Shown here piece by piece: positions 53,899 to 62,774 of a stretch of 64,000 bases of DNA. How positions within the stretch are numbered: position 1 is the first letter of the stretch; each line of letters begins with the position of its first letter. The DNA lies in contig NZ_JAJNCT010000004.1 in assembly GCF_021026195.1 (NCBI RefSeq), positions 1 through 64,000 of the forward strand. Direction: 5' to 3'. The DNA comes from Comamonas koreensis. Lineage in GTDB: Bacteria > Pseudomonadota > Gammaproteobacteria > Burkholderiales > Burkholderiaceae_C. Under the pieces are notes generated by a model. The model was given only the letters and a program-made list of their open reading frames with translations, was not told the origin of the DNA and made no database searches. Made by a program: the position numbers and the translations under genes.

Positions 53899-55164
53899 AT
53901 GAATATCCTGCATTCCAAGCTCGAAGAAAAGCTGGCGGGTTTGCCAGTGGTGGTTGCCATCTCCATGCCCCAGGGCGGATGGATCGGTCCGCCGGACCAG
54001 GCCCAGGTGCGCATCCGATGCCACAACGCGGCGGCACTGGCATCGCTGGCGGCGGGCGATATAGGGGTGGTCGGTGCAGCGATGGTGGAGGGCCATGTCG
54101 AGATCGAAGGCAGCATGCGCGATGCCATGGCCGCCGCAGTGGCGCTGATGCCAGCGGACCCGGTGGCAGCCCGCTCGACCTGGTGGAGCAGGCTGCTGGC
54201 GCGCTCGCGCTCGGCGGCGCTCCATACCTTGACCAAGGATTCCGAGCAGATCCAGTTCCACTACGACGTCTCGGACGACTTCTACGGTCTGTGGCTGGAC
54301 CCGCGCCGCGTCTACTCTTGCGCCTACTATGCCGAGCCTGGCTACAGTCTGGCCCAGGCGCAGGAGGCCAAGCTCGACCTGATCTGCCGCAAGCTGCGGC
54401 TGCAGCCCGGCGAGCGCTTTCTGGATGTGGGCGCGGGCTGGGGCGGCCTGCTGCTCTGGGCTGCCGAGCACTATGGCATCGAGGGCACCGGCATTACCTT
54501 GTCGAAGAACCAGCATGCCCATGTCAACCGGCTGATAGAACAAAAAGGCCTGCAGGGCAGGGTCCAGATGCTGCTGACCGACTACCGCCAGCTGCGCGTG
54601 GACCAGCCTTTTGACAAGCTCGCCTCGGTGGGCATGTTCGAGCATGTGGGCCGCGCCCATATGCACGAGTACTTCACGGTGCTCAAGCGCCTGGTCAAAC
54701 CCGGTGGCCTGCTGATGAACCACGGCATTACCGCCGGGGGCACCGACAACGAGCAGCTGGGCGCCGGCATGGGCGATTTCATCGAGAAATACATCTTCCC
54801 CGGTGGCGAACTGATCCACGTCAGCGCGGTGCTTGAAGAGATGGCGCATGCGGGCTGGGAGATGGTGGATACCGACAACCTGCGCCCGCACTACGCCAAG
54901 ACCTTGTGGGCCTGGTCCGATGCGCTGGAGGCACAGCTGGACGAGGCGCTGGCCATCCTCTCGCAAAAGGGCAACCCCGCGCAGGCCGCCAAGACCTTGC
55001 GCGCCTACCGCCTCTACCTGGCCGGCTGCGCCACCGGCTTTGAGCATGGCTGGGTGGCCTTGCACCAGATGCTGGCTGTCATGCCCGATAGATCGATGAC
55101 GACAGGGACCATGCCTGGTGCACAATCACAATACCCATTCACCCGGGACTATATGTATCGATAA
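53899..55164 (+). CDS. cfa: Cyclopropane-fatty-acyl-phospholipid synthase family methyltransferase
   Basis: 421 residues from ATG 53899. The SAM-binding motif is FLDVGAGWGGLLLWAAEHYG, after the conserved QFHYDVSDDFYGLWLD and YSCAYYAEPGYSLAQAQEAKLDL of the family. SVGMFEHVGRAHMHEYF and EKYIFPGGELIHVS follow. It adds a methylene group from SAM to membrane lipid double bonds in stationary phase or acid stress. It continues into a small DUF1840 gene 10 bases downstream. Confidence 0.92.
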   Translation: MNILHSKLEEKLAGLPVVVAISMPQGGWIGPPDQAQVRIRCHNAAALASLAAGDIGVVGAAMVEGHVEIEGSMRDAMAAAVALMPADPVAARSTWWSRLLARSRSAALHTLTKDSEQIQFHYDVSDDFYGLWLDPRRVYSCAYYAEPGYSLAQAQEAKLDLICRKLRLQPGERFLDVGAGWGGLLLWAAEHYGIEGTGITLSKNQHAHVNRLIEQKGLQGRVQMLLTDYRQLRVDQPFDKLASVGMFEHVGRAHMHEYFTVLKRLVKPGGLLMNHGITAGGTDNEQLGAGMGDFIEKYIFPGGELIHVSAVLEEMAHAGWEMVDTDNLRPHYAKTLWAWSDALEAQLDEALAILSQKGNPAQAAKTLRAYRLYLAGCATGFEHGWVALHQMLAVMPDRSMTTGTMPGAQSQYPFTRDYMYR

Positions 55165-55174
55165 GGAGAGCGCC

Positions 55175-55510
55175 GTGCTATTCAAATTCAAATCACAGGC
55201 CACTGCAGACCTGATCATGCTGGAGCCTGATGCCCGCAAGGTGCTGCAGATCATCGGCAAGGATGCCTCGCCCCGGGGCATCATCACCGTCGACCAGATT
55301 CCCCAGGCGATTGCTGCCCTGCAAGCCGCTGTGGCTGCCGAAGACGAGCGCGCCCAGGCCGCCAAGGCCCCCGATCTGGACCAGGACCCCGAAGACGCGG
55401 ATGGCCAGGATGTGAAGGCCAGCGTCGGCCTCAAGCAGCGGGCGGTGCCCTTTATCGAGATGCTGCGCCGCAGTGCGGCCGAGCAGGCCGATGTGGTCTG
55501 GGGCGGCTGA
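55175..55510 (+). CDS. DUF1840-family small protein
   Basis: 111 residues from GTG 55175 with AAGGAGAG seven bases upstream; the frame from 55118 begins inside the upstream gene. Marks of DUF1840 are LFKFKSQATADLIMLEPDARKVLQIIGKD at the start, IITVDQIPQAIAALQAAV and the end LKQRAVPFIEMLRRSAAEQADVVW. The middle is acidic. Found in many betaproteobacteria, often next to a cyclopropane-synthase-type gene or alone; function unknown. Confidence 0.88.
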   Translation: MLFKFKSQATADLIMLEPDARKVLQIIGKDASPRGIITVDQIPQAIAALQAAVAAEDERAQAAKAPDLDQDPEDADGQDVKASVGLKQRAVPFIEMLRRSAAEQADVVWGG

Positions 55511-55537
55511 TCGCTCACAGAGTTACCCACACCAACG

Positions 55538-55564
55538 AAAAAAGACTGCCGAGGCAGTCTTTTT
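55538..55564. terminator. Bidirectional intrinsic terminator
   Basis: A6, GACTGCC, GA, GGCAGTC, T5; a 7-bp stem extended by A-T pairs, between two convergent genes. Confidence 0.92.
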
Positions 55565-55581
55565 GCTTGGGCGATGGCTGA

Positions 55582-56568
55582 TCAGTCGGCGAAGGTGCCG
55601 GCTGCCTTGATGATCGGCGTCCACTTGGCAATCTCGGCCTGCACAAAGGCCTTGTGGCCTTCCGGCGTGATGCGCTGGTCGGTGGCAACCACGGCGCTCA
55701 GGTTCTCCGACTTCTTGATGAACTCGGGGTCCTTCAAGGCCACCTTCAGTGCGTCGTTGACCTTCTTCAGGATGTCGGCCGGCGTGCCCTTGGGGGCGTA
55801 CAGGCCGTGCCAGATCGTCACTTCAAAGCCGTTCAGGCCTTCTTCCTGCAGGGTCGGCAGGTCCTTCAGCGATGGGGTGGTCAGGCGCTTGTTGGTGGTC
55901 ACGGCATAGGCCTTGACCTTCTTGCCTTCGATCTGGCCGGTGGTGTTGGTGGTCTGGTCGCAGAGCACATCCACCTGGTTGCCCATCAGGTCGGCAATCG
56001 CCGGTGCGGCGCCCTTGTAAGGCACGGCGGTCATTGGGATCTTCAGCGTGCTTTGCAGCAGCAGGCCGCAGAGGTGCGAGGCGGAACCAATACCGGCATT
56101 GGCCAGGTTGACCTTGTCCTTTTCCTTGTTCAGGTAGGCGGCCAGTTCCTTGTAGTTGTTCGGCGCCAGGGTGGGCTTGCCGATCAGGGTCATCGGCACG
56201 TCGTTGATGATGCCCAGGTATTCAAAGTCCTTGGTCACATCAAAGGACAGCTTGCGGTACAGGATAGGGGCGGTGGCCACGCCGATGTGGTTCAGCAGCA
56301 GGGTGTAGCCGTCGGCCTTGGCACGTGCGGCCTTGGCCATGCCGATGGTGCTGCCTGCGCCGTCGGCATTGTCGATGACCACGGTGACGCCATTGAGGGG
56401 CTTGCGCAGTGCTTCGGCCAGATCGCGTGCCACGCGGTCCGTCGGGCCGCCTGCCGTGAACGGTACGACGATGGTGATGGGCTTGTTGGGGTAGGAGGCG
56501 TCGGCATAGGCGCCGGTGGCGGTAGCGGCCGCCAGGGCCAGTGCAGTCCATTGCAACATCTTGTTCAT
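55582..56568 (-). CDS. Bug/TctC-family periplasmic substrate-binding receptor
   Basis: 328 residues from ATG 56568; the longer frame to 56706 adds unsupported basic residues. A Sec signal ends near AYA-DASYPNKP, followed by ITIVVPFTAGGPTDRVARDLAEAL, KADGYTLLLNHIGVATAPILY, and VPYKGAAPAIADLMGNQVDVLCDQT. This is the same family as the gene at 46334 but a distant relative. No TctA or TctB gene is near, as usual for Bug proteins. A 333-base upstream region with palindromes suggests regulation. Ligand unknown, probably a small organic acid. Confidence 0.9.
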   Translation of the reverse strand: MNKMLQWTALALAAATATGAYADASYPNKPITIVVPFTAGGPTDRVARDLAEALRKPLNGVTVVIDNADGAGSTIGMAKAARAKADGYTLLLNHIGVATAPILYRKLSFDVTKDFEYLGIINDVPMTLIGKPTLAPNNYKELAAYLNKEKDKVNLANAGIGSASHLCGLLLQSTLKIPMTAVPYKGAAPAIADLMGNQVDVLCDQTTNTTGQIEGKKVKAYAVTTNKRLTTPSLKDLPTLQEEGLNGFEVTIWHGLYAPKGTPADILKKVNDALKVALKDPEFIKKSENLSAVVATDQRITPEGHKAFVQAEIAKWTPIIKAAGTFAD

Positions 56569-56901
56569 ATCGGCTTGTCTCTTTAGTGCGGAAAAAGACT
56601 GCCATCCTACCGAGTTAGCGCTTGGGTTTTTTCTAAGGTAAACCCTTGTTTTTCCTGAGTGTTTCGAGTTTTTGACCGGGCCGATTTTCGTGAACTTAAA
56701 GCCCAATGGCCGCCCGGCTCAATCACTGTTTGTGATAGTTGCTATCAATATTGATAGTTGAAATGTCGTTAACCATCGGCGAAATGTCGCGCAGCCAGAG
56801 GCAGCTATGGACATTTATTTGCGCTGGCGCAAGCTGCGACGGCCTTGGCAGCCGCGCCAGGCCCCGTAATATCCGTAGCCTGCCTATGGCTTTCACCAAG
56901 C
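56569..56901. other. Intergenic region with overlapping palindromes
   Basis: 333 bases between the Bug receptor start and the end of the response-regulator gene. It holds no supported gene. The palindromes at 56722-56759 are its only clear structure. Short direct repeats of GAAATGTCG follow near 56760 and 56779. Confidence 0.5.
56722..56759. promoter_or_regulatory. Overlapping inverted repeats, candidate operator
   Basis: CTATCAATATTGATAG (56742-56757) is a perfect 16-base palindrome. TGATAGTT occurs at 56733-56740 and again at 56752-56759. ATCAC and GTGAT (56722-56736) form a further inverted repeat. It lies about 165 bases upstream of the Bug gene. Confidence 0.45.
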
Positions 56902-57786
56902 TTACGCCGTCAGCGACCCGCTGACGATGGCTGCCGCCGCTGCGCGTGTCTCCACGCCCAGCTTTTCAAACACATGCTCCAGGTGCTTGTTGACGGTGCG
57001 CGGGCTCATGCCCAGGATCTGCGCAATGTCGCGGTTGGTCTTGCCCTTGGCCAGCCAGCCCAGCACCTCCGTCTCGCGCGGGGTCAGCGCGGCATCCTGC
57101 AGGCGCTGGGTGCTGGCGCGCATGCTTTCATGGCCCAGGCGCAGCACCAGCATGCGCTCGCCAATGCCCACCTCGCCAACATCCTGGGCCACCAGGCTGC
57201 CTTGCCCCAGCGCCTGGTGGGCGGACTGGTGGCGGGCCGATTGCAGCCAGGCCGCAGCCGTTGCCGCGCTGGCGCCAAAAGCCTGCTCCAGCCACAGCGC
57301 CGCCTGGGGGGAGCGCCAGGCCAGGCGCCCCTGGCGGTCGAGCACCACCACGCCCATGCCGGCCACATCGACGGCGGCCTGGGCCATGCGGCCCACATGG
57401 GCGTTGTGCATATGGCGGGCCAGCCGCGCCAGCACCTCGGGCAGCTTCAGCGGTTTGACGACATAGTCCACGCCGCCGCAGGCAAAGCCCTCGACGATAT
57501 GGTCGGTCTCGGACAGTCCGGTCATGAAGATCACCGGCACATGGGCCCAGGCCGGGTGGGCCTTGATCTTGCGGCACAGCGAGAAGCCGCTCTCGCCGGG
57601 CATCACGCAGTCCAGCAACACGGCATCGGGCGTGGCGATCTCCAGGCGCTCCAGCGCCTCGGCAGCGTTGCGGGCTACCAGCACGGTGTAATCCTGCTGG
57701 CTCAGCGCCTCGCAGAGAAATCCCAGGGTCTCGACAGCATCGTCCACCACGAGAACGACGCCGGCATGGGCTTGGAAAGTAGGCAT
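56902..57786 (-). CDS. LuxR/NarL-type response regulator
   Basis: 294 residues. The receiver domain (about 9-125) has VLVVDDAVE, the phospho-acceptor Asp59 in VLLDCVMPG and the Lys in VVKPLKLP. A middle PAS-like stretch (about 135-225: GVVVLDRQGRLAWRSPQAALWLEQAF) separates it from the LuxR helix-turn-helix (about 232-290: LTPRETEVLGWLAKGKTNRDIAQILGMSPRTVNKHL). It starts two bases after the end of the sensor-kinase gene, so the two form a two-component pair. The likely target is the divergent urt operon. Confidence 0.93.
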   Translation of the reverse strand: MPTFQAHAGVVLVVDDAVETLGFLCEALSQQDYTVLVARNAAEALERLEIATPDAVLLDCVMPGESGFSLCRKIKAHPAWAHVPVIFMTGLSETDHIVEGFACGGVDYVVKPLKLPEVLARLARHMHNAHVGRMAQAAVDVAGMGVVVLDRQGRLAWRSPQAALWLEQAFGASAATAAAWLQSARHQSAHQALGQGSLVAQDVGEVGIGERMLVLRLGHESMRASTQRLQDAALTPRETEVLGWLAKGKTNRDIAQILGMSPRTVNKHLEHVFEKLGVETRAAAAAIVSGSLTA

Positions 57787-57788
57787 GG

Positions 57789-60700
57789 TCAGGGCTCGCT
57801 GTGCTCCGCTGGCGCCAGGCGCTCCAGGATGAAGGGGAAATCAAAACGCTGGGCCGCCGCATCCAGGGCTTGCAGCGCGTGCTGTAGTTCAGGGTGGCTG
57901 GCCTGGGCAGCGGCCAGCAGCTTGCGCAGGCCGGCGCCATCGCCAAAGCGCGCCAAGCGGGTGATGTCCGATTGCAGATCCGGCGGCAGCGGCGGTTCCT
58001 GCGCGCTAGTGGGCAGCGCTGCGGGGGGCGGGGGCGCGGCTGTGTCTTCCAGCCATTCCAGCTTCAGCAGCCAGGCCAGGGTGTCCATCAGTTCGGACTC
58101 CAGCACCGGCTTGCCGACAAAGGCCTGGCAGCCGGCACGCTCGAGCTGCTCGGGCTGGTTCTCGAACAGGTCGGCCGAAACGATGACGATGGGCAGGTGC
58201 GCGGCGCTGTACTGCTGGCGCACCAGCGCAGCGGTCTGCCAGCCGCTCAGGTCGTCCATGCTCAGGTCCAGCAGGATGGCGTCGGGTGGCGCATCGCGGA
58301 TGATCTCCAGGCACTCATGGCCGCTGGCCGCTTCCAGCACGGTAAAACCCAGCGGGATCAGCACCCCGGCGATCAGCTGGCGGTGGATGGGCTGGTCGTC
58401 GACCAGCAGCAGCGTTCTGCGCGGGCCCTGGTAGCCGCCGATAAAGGGCCGGGCCTGGGGCTGGCCCGCCAGCGCGCGCGGCGGGTTGTGCACCTCGCTC
58501 AGGTACAGACGCACCGAGAAAGTGCTGCCCTGGCCGGGCGTGCTCTGCAGGCTCAGCTCGCCGCCCATCAGCAAGGTCAGCATGCGGGTGATGGTCAGGC
58601 CCAGGCCGGTGCCGGTGCTGGCTGCGCGGCGCCCGGCGCTGCCCCGCTCAAAGGGCATGAAGATGCGCTCATGGTCCTGCGGCGCAATGCCTATGCCGGT
58701 GTCGCGGATGTCAAAGCGCACCACATCGCTGTGGCAGTCCACCTGCAGGCGGATGCTGCCGCTGTCGGTAAAGCGGATGGCATTGCCCAGCAGGTTGATC
58801 AGAATCTGGCGCAGGCGCTTGGCGTCCGCCCGCACCCACTGCGGAATGCGGCCCTGCGTCTGCAGCTCGAACTGCAGGCCCTTGGCCTGGGCCTGGGGCC
58901 GCACCATGCGGTTGACGGCCTCCAGAAACTCGGGGAACTGCAGCGGCGCCGGGTCCAGCCGCAGGCGCCCGGCCTCGATGCGTGCCAGATCCAGCAGCTC
59001 GTCGATCAGCGAATGCATGTGCTGGCCGCTGTGCAGCATGGTGCTGATGCTCTCGTGCGCAGGGCCGGGCAGATCGCTGCGGCGCAGCAGCAGCTGGGCA
59101 TAGCCGAGGATGCTGGTCAGCGGCGTGCGCAGCTCATGGGCCATGCCGGCCACATAGCGCGACTTGGCCTGGTTGGCCGCCTCGGCATGCTCCTTGGCGG
59201 CCTGCAACTGCGCATCGGTGCGCTGGTGGGCCTCGATCTCCTGCAGCAGCATCTGCGTCTGGCGCTCCGATTCCTCGCGCGCCATGCGCCGGCTGTCCTT
59301 GGCCAGCACCAGCCACCAGGCATAGAGCGCGCACAGCAGCGCCAGCAGCGAGAAGGCGCGCACAAAGGCCCAGCGCAAATCCGTCTGCCCCGGCGCCAGG
59401 CTTTGCTGCATGTAGACGACGAACAAGGCCAGCGCCATCGGGCTGGTCAGCAGCAGCACCGTGCCTGCATACGACGCCAGCCGAAAGTTGATGCTGCGCT
59501 GGATGCGCTGGGGCAGCAGGCTTTCGTAGAGGCTGCGCCACTGCACCTGGGCGCGCGCGGTGCTGGGTTTGCAGCGGTCATGGCAGCGCGAATCGAGCGA
59601 GCAGCACAGCGAGCAGATGGGCGCGCCATAGGCGGGGCAGGCGGCCATGTCGGCACGCTCGAACTGGTTCTGGCACACGGCGCATGGCAGCTCGGGCGCC
59701 TCAAACAGCGCGGGCGGGCGGGCGATGTACCAGCGCCCGCGCGTGGCCCAGGCCAGCAGCGGTGATACCAAGAGCGCAATCACCAGCGCGATATAGGGCG
59801 CAAAAGCGCTGGCCAGCTCGCCCAGCAGGCCGCTGTAGGCAATGCCGGCGGCCAGCGCGGCAATGCCCATCGCGCCCAGGCCGACGGGGTTGAGGTCATG
59901 CAGGTAGGCGCGGCGGAACTCGGTGCCCGGCGGGCTCAGCCCCAGCGGCTTGTTGATGACCAGATCGGCCACCAGCGCGCCCACCCAGGCGACGGCGATA
60001 TTGCTGTAGATGCCCAGCACCTTCTCCAAGGCGCTGAACACGCCCAGGGTCATGATCAGCATCGCGATCATCACGTTGAACACCAGCCACACCACGCGGC
60101 CCGGGTGGCTGCGGGTGATGCGCGAGAATACATTGGACCAAGCCAGCGAGCCGGCATAGGCATTGGTCACATTGATCTTGATCTGCGCCATGATGACGAA
60201 GACGAGGGTGACCCAGAGGGCGATGCCCGGGTCCTGGATGATCTTGCCAAAGGCGGTCAGGTAGAGGTGGGTGGGGTCCGAGGCCTCGGCCACAGTCGAG
60301 CCAAACTGCAGCGCCACATAGGCCAGGTAGGCGCCGCCCAGCATGCGTGCGGCACCCATCAGGATCCAGCCCGGCCCGCCCATCAGCACACAAAACCACC
60401 AGCGGCCCCGGTTGGCCGCCGTCTTGCGCGGCATGAAGCGCAGGTAATCCACCTGCTCGCCCACCTGCACGATCAGCGCAAAGATCACCGTGCTGGCCGA
60501 GCCGAAATACAGCCAGTTGAAATCGGCGCTGCCCGAGGTCAGGCCCGACAGGCCCGGCAGCTCATGCACAAACTGGGGCTGCGCAAAGGCCAGCCAGAGG
60601 TAGGGCGTCAGCAGCATCAGCGCCCACAGCGGCTGGGTCCAGGCCTGCAGCTTGGAGATGAAGGTGACGCCATACAGCACCATCGGTATCACCACCAGCG

Positions 60701-61172
60701 CGCACAGCACATAGCAGACCACCAGCGGCCAGCCCAGCGCCATCTGCACGGCCAGCGCCATGATGGCCGCCTCCAGCGCAAAAAAGATAAAGGTGAAGGT
60801 GGCGTAGACCAGCGAGGTGATGGTCGAGCCCAGGTAGCCAAAGCCGGCGCCCCGGGTGAGCAGGTCCATGTCCAGCCCATAGCGCGCCGCGCAGACCGAG
60901 ATGGGCCAGGCGGTCAGAAAGATCACGATGCCCATCACCGCAATGGCCCAGGCCGCGCTGCTGAAGCCATAGGCCAGGGTGATGGTCGCGCCAATGGCCT
61001 CCAGCGCCAGAAAGGACAGCCCGCCCATCGCCGTGTTCAGCAGCTGCCATTCGCTCCAGCGCCGCGCCTTCTGCGGCGTAAAGCGCAGCGCGTAGTCCTC
61101 CATGGTCTCGTCGGCCACCCAGGCGTTGTATTCGCGGCGGATCGGGAAGATCTTTTGGGAGGGCTTGGTCAT
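57789..61172 (-). CDS. NCS1 permease-like / hybrid sensor histidine kinase fusion
   Basis: 1127 residues from ATG 61172 (a GTG one codon earlier is possible). Residues 1-~475 form a 12-helix NCS1 (purine, cytosine, allantoin permease) domain, starting with YALRFTPQKARRWSEWQLLNTAMGG. Residues ~497-535 are a Cys-rich, probably zinc-binding, segment (CAVC, CSLCC and CHDRC). Two more helices follow. The kinase has His679 in MAHELRTPL, an ATPase domain with N-box and G-boxes, and a receiver with Asp969 in LLDLSM. The last ~85 residues are a possible phosphotransfer-like helical end without a clear His motif. It may sense a purine or urea-related compound. Paired with the LuxR-type regulator; divergent from urtA. 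Confidence 0.92.
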   Translation of the reverse strand: MTKPSQKIFPIRREYNAWVADETMEDYALRFTPQKARRWSEWQLLNTAMGGLSFLALEAIGATITLAYGFSSAAWAIAVMGIVIFLTAWPISVCAARYGLDMDLLTRGAGFGYLGSTITSLVYATFTFIFFALEAAIMALAVQMALGWPLVVCYVLCALVVIPMVLYGVTFISKLQAWTQPLWALMLLTPYLWLAFAQPQFVHELPGLSGLTSGSADFNWLYFGSASTVIFALIVQVGEQVDYLRFMPRKTAANRGRWWFCVLMGGPGWILMGAARMLGGAYLAYVALQFGSTVAEASDPTHLYLTAFGKIIQDPGIALWVTLVFVIMAQIKINVTNAYAGSLAWSNVFSRITRSHPGRVVWLVFNVMIAMLIMTLGVFSALEKVLGIYSNIAVAWVGALVADLVINKPLGLSPPGTEFRRAYLHDLNPVGLGAMGIAALAAGIAYSGLLGELASAFAPYIALVIALLVSPLLAWATRGRWYIARPPALFEAPELPCAVCQNQFERADMAACPAYGAPICSLCCSLDSRCHDRCKPSTARAQVQWRSLYESLLPQRIQRSINFRLASYAGTVLLLTSPMALALFVVYMQQSLAPGQTDLRWAFVRAFSLLALLCALYAWWLVLAKDSRRMAREESERQTQMLLQEIEAHQRTDAQLQAAKEHAEAANQAKSRYVAGMAHELRTPLTSILGYAQLLLRRSDLPGPAHESISTMLHSGQHMHSLIDELLDLARIEAGRLRLDPAPLQFPEFLEAVNRMVRPQAQAKGLQFELQTQGRIPQWVRADAKRLRQILINLLGNAIRFTDSGSIRLQVDCHSDVVRFDIRDTGIGIAPQDHERIFMPFERGSAGRRAASTGTGLGLTITRMLTLLMGGELSLQSTPGQGSTFSVRLYLSEVHNPPRALAGQPQARPFIGGYQGPRRTLLLVDDQPIHRQLIAGVLIPLGFTVLEAASGHECLEIIRDAPPDAILLDLSMDDLSGWQTAALVRQQYSAAHLPIVIVSADLFENQPEQLERAGCQAFVGKPVLESELMDTLAWLLKLEWLEDTAAPPPPAALPTSAQEPPLPPDLQSDITRLARFGDGAGLRKLLAAAQASHPELQHALQALDAAAQRFDFPFILERLAPAEHSEP

Positions 61173-61242
61173 CACAGGCAGCGCACAGGCGCTGTGGGCA
61201 AGGGATCAGCGGACTAAGCAATATTCAGGCCACGGCAAGGCT

Positions 61243-61284
61243 GGTGCGGCCGGCAAGGTGCGGCCGGCGAGGTGCGGCCGGCGA
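61243..61284. repeat. Three tandem 14-base repeats
   Basis: GGTGCGGCCGGCAA is followed by two copies of GGTGCGGCCGGCGA with no spacing, then a partial fourth unit (GGTGTGACC). It lies between the kinase start and the palindromes upstream of urtA. Confidence 0.85.
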
Positions 61285-61327
61285 GGTGTGACCCAAAGTG
61301 CAGTGGGCGCGCAAGCTCAGCTCGGCG

Positions 61328-61358
61328 TGCGTACGCAGGGGCTACGTCAAATGACGTA
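61328..61358. promoter_or_regulatory. Two palindromes, candidate response-regulator sites upstream of urtA
   Basis: TGCGTACGCA (61328-61337) is a perfect 10-base palindrome. TACGTCAAATGACGTA (61343-61358) is a perfect 7-bp inverted repeat with an AA spacer. Their centres are 18 bases apart, nearly two helical turns. The position between the divergent kinase and urtA genes, about 90 bases before the urtA start, suits binding of the LuxR-type regulator. Confidence 0.6.
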
Positions 61359-61445
61359 TGGGTGTTTGGGGGCGGCACTTTTAGAGTGACCAACAGGTTT
61401 CAACCCGTTACCGGTTCAGCCCCTGAACCACTTGAGGAGAAAAGC

Positions 61446-62693
61446 ATGTCTCAGGATTTCCAACAGTCGCTCCGCCGCCGCCGTCTCTTGCAAGGCCTGG
61501 GTGCCATCAGCATGGCGGGTCTGCCTATGCTGTCGCGTGCCCAGACGCCGCCCACCGCCCAGGTCAACACCACCAAGCTGGCGGTGACCGATACCGAGGT
61601 GGTGGTCGGGCAGCTGCACTCCTCGACCGGCACGATGGCGATCTCCGAGACCGGCTCCATCCAGGCCGAGCAACTGGCCATTGACCAGATCAACGCCATG
61701 GGCGGCGTGCTGGGCCGCAAGATCCGCGTGATCAAGGAGGACGGCGCCTCCGACTGGCCCACCTTTGCCGAAAAAGCCAAGAAGCTGCTCATCAGCGACC
61801 ATGTGGCCACCGTCTTCGGCTGCTGGACCTCGGCTTCGCGCAAGGCCGTGCTGCCCGTCTTCGAGAAGGAAAACGGCCTGCTCTACTACCCCACTTTCTA
61901 CGAAGGCCTGGAGCAGAGCAAGAACGTCATCTACACCGGCCAGGAAGCGACCCAGCAGATTCTGTACAGCCTCGACTGGGCCAAGAAGGAGAAGAACGCC
62001 TCCAAGGTGTTCCTGGTGGGCTCGGACTACATCTGGCCGCGCACCTCGATGAAGATTGCGCGCAAGCACATCGAGACCTTCCAGAAGGGCAAGGTCGTCG
62101 GCGAGGAGTACTACCCGCTCAGCAACACCAACTTCAACTCGCTGATCAACAAGATCAAGGTGGCCAAGCCCGATCTGATCTTTGCAGCTGTCGTGGGCGG
62201 CTCCAACGTGGCCTTCTACAAGCAGCTCAAGGCCGCAGGCATCACCGGTGACAAGCAGTTCCTGGTGACCCTGTCGGTGACCGAGGACGAAATGCTGGGC
62301 ATTGGCGGCGAGAACTTTGCCGGCTTCTATTCGAGCATGAAGTACTTCCAGTCGCTGGACAACCCCAACAACAAGAAGTTTGTCGAGGCCTTCAAGGCCA
62401 AGTACGGCCCCAAGTCGGTCATCGGCGATGTGACCCAGGCCGGCTACCTGGGACCCTGGCTGTGGAAGGCCGCTGTCGAGAAGGCCGGCAGCTTTGATGT
62501 GGACAAGGTCGTGGCTGCATCGCCGGGCATCGAGCTGAACACCGCCCCCGAAGGCTACGTGAAGATCGACGCCAACCACCACCTCTGGAGCAAGTCGCGC
62601 ATTGCGCAGGGCCTGCCGGACGGGACTTTCAAGGTGGTGTCCGAGTCGCCCGAGCTGATCAAGCCTGATCCCTTCCCCAAGGGCTACCAATAA
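61446..62693 (+). CDS. urtA: Urea ABC transporter substrate-binding protein
   Basis: 415 residues from ATG 61446 with GGAG and AAAG upstream. The signal is Tat-like (LRRRRLLQGLGAISMAGLPML). The mature protein is a type I binding protein of the urea/short amide family: VVGQLHSSTGTMAISETGSIQAEQLAIDQIN, FGCWTSASRKAVLPVFEKENGLLYYPTFYEGLEQSKNVIYTGQEATQQI and YPLSNTNFNSLINKI are UrtA hallmarks. It delivers urea to UrtBCDE for nitrogen acquisition. The genes urtB and urtC follow. Confidence 0.95.
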   Translation: MSQDFQQSLRRRRLLQGLGAISMAGLPMLSRAQTPPTAQVNTTKLAVTDTEVVVGQLHSSTGTMAISETGSIQAEQLAIDQINAMGGVLGRKIRVIKEDGASDWPTFAEKAKKLLISDHVATVFGCWTSASRKAVLPVFEKENGLLYYPTFYEGLEQSKNVIYTGQEATQQILYSLDWAKKEKNASKVFLVGSDYIWPRTSMKIARKHIETFQKGKVVGEEYYPLSNTNFNSLINKIKVAKPDLIFAAVVGGSNVAFYKQLKAAGITGDKQFLVTLSVTEDEMLGIGGENFAGFYSSMKYFQSLDNPNNKKFVEAFKAKYGPKSVIGDVTQAGYLGPWLWKAAVEKAGSFDVDKVVAASPGIELNTAPEGYVKIDANHHLWSKSRIAQGLPDGTFKVVSESPELIKPDPFPKGYQ

Positions 62694-62774
62694 ATCAGAA
62701 CTCCAAGAGCGGGCCCCGGGGCATTTCCCCTCGGGCCCGCGATGCCGCCGACCACCACCCGACAAGAGAGCGCC

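Noticed and set aside
61360-61395. Sigma-54-like GGCAC upstream of urtA
   Set aside because: No matching -12 element; spacing does not fit.
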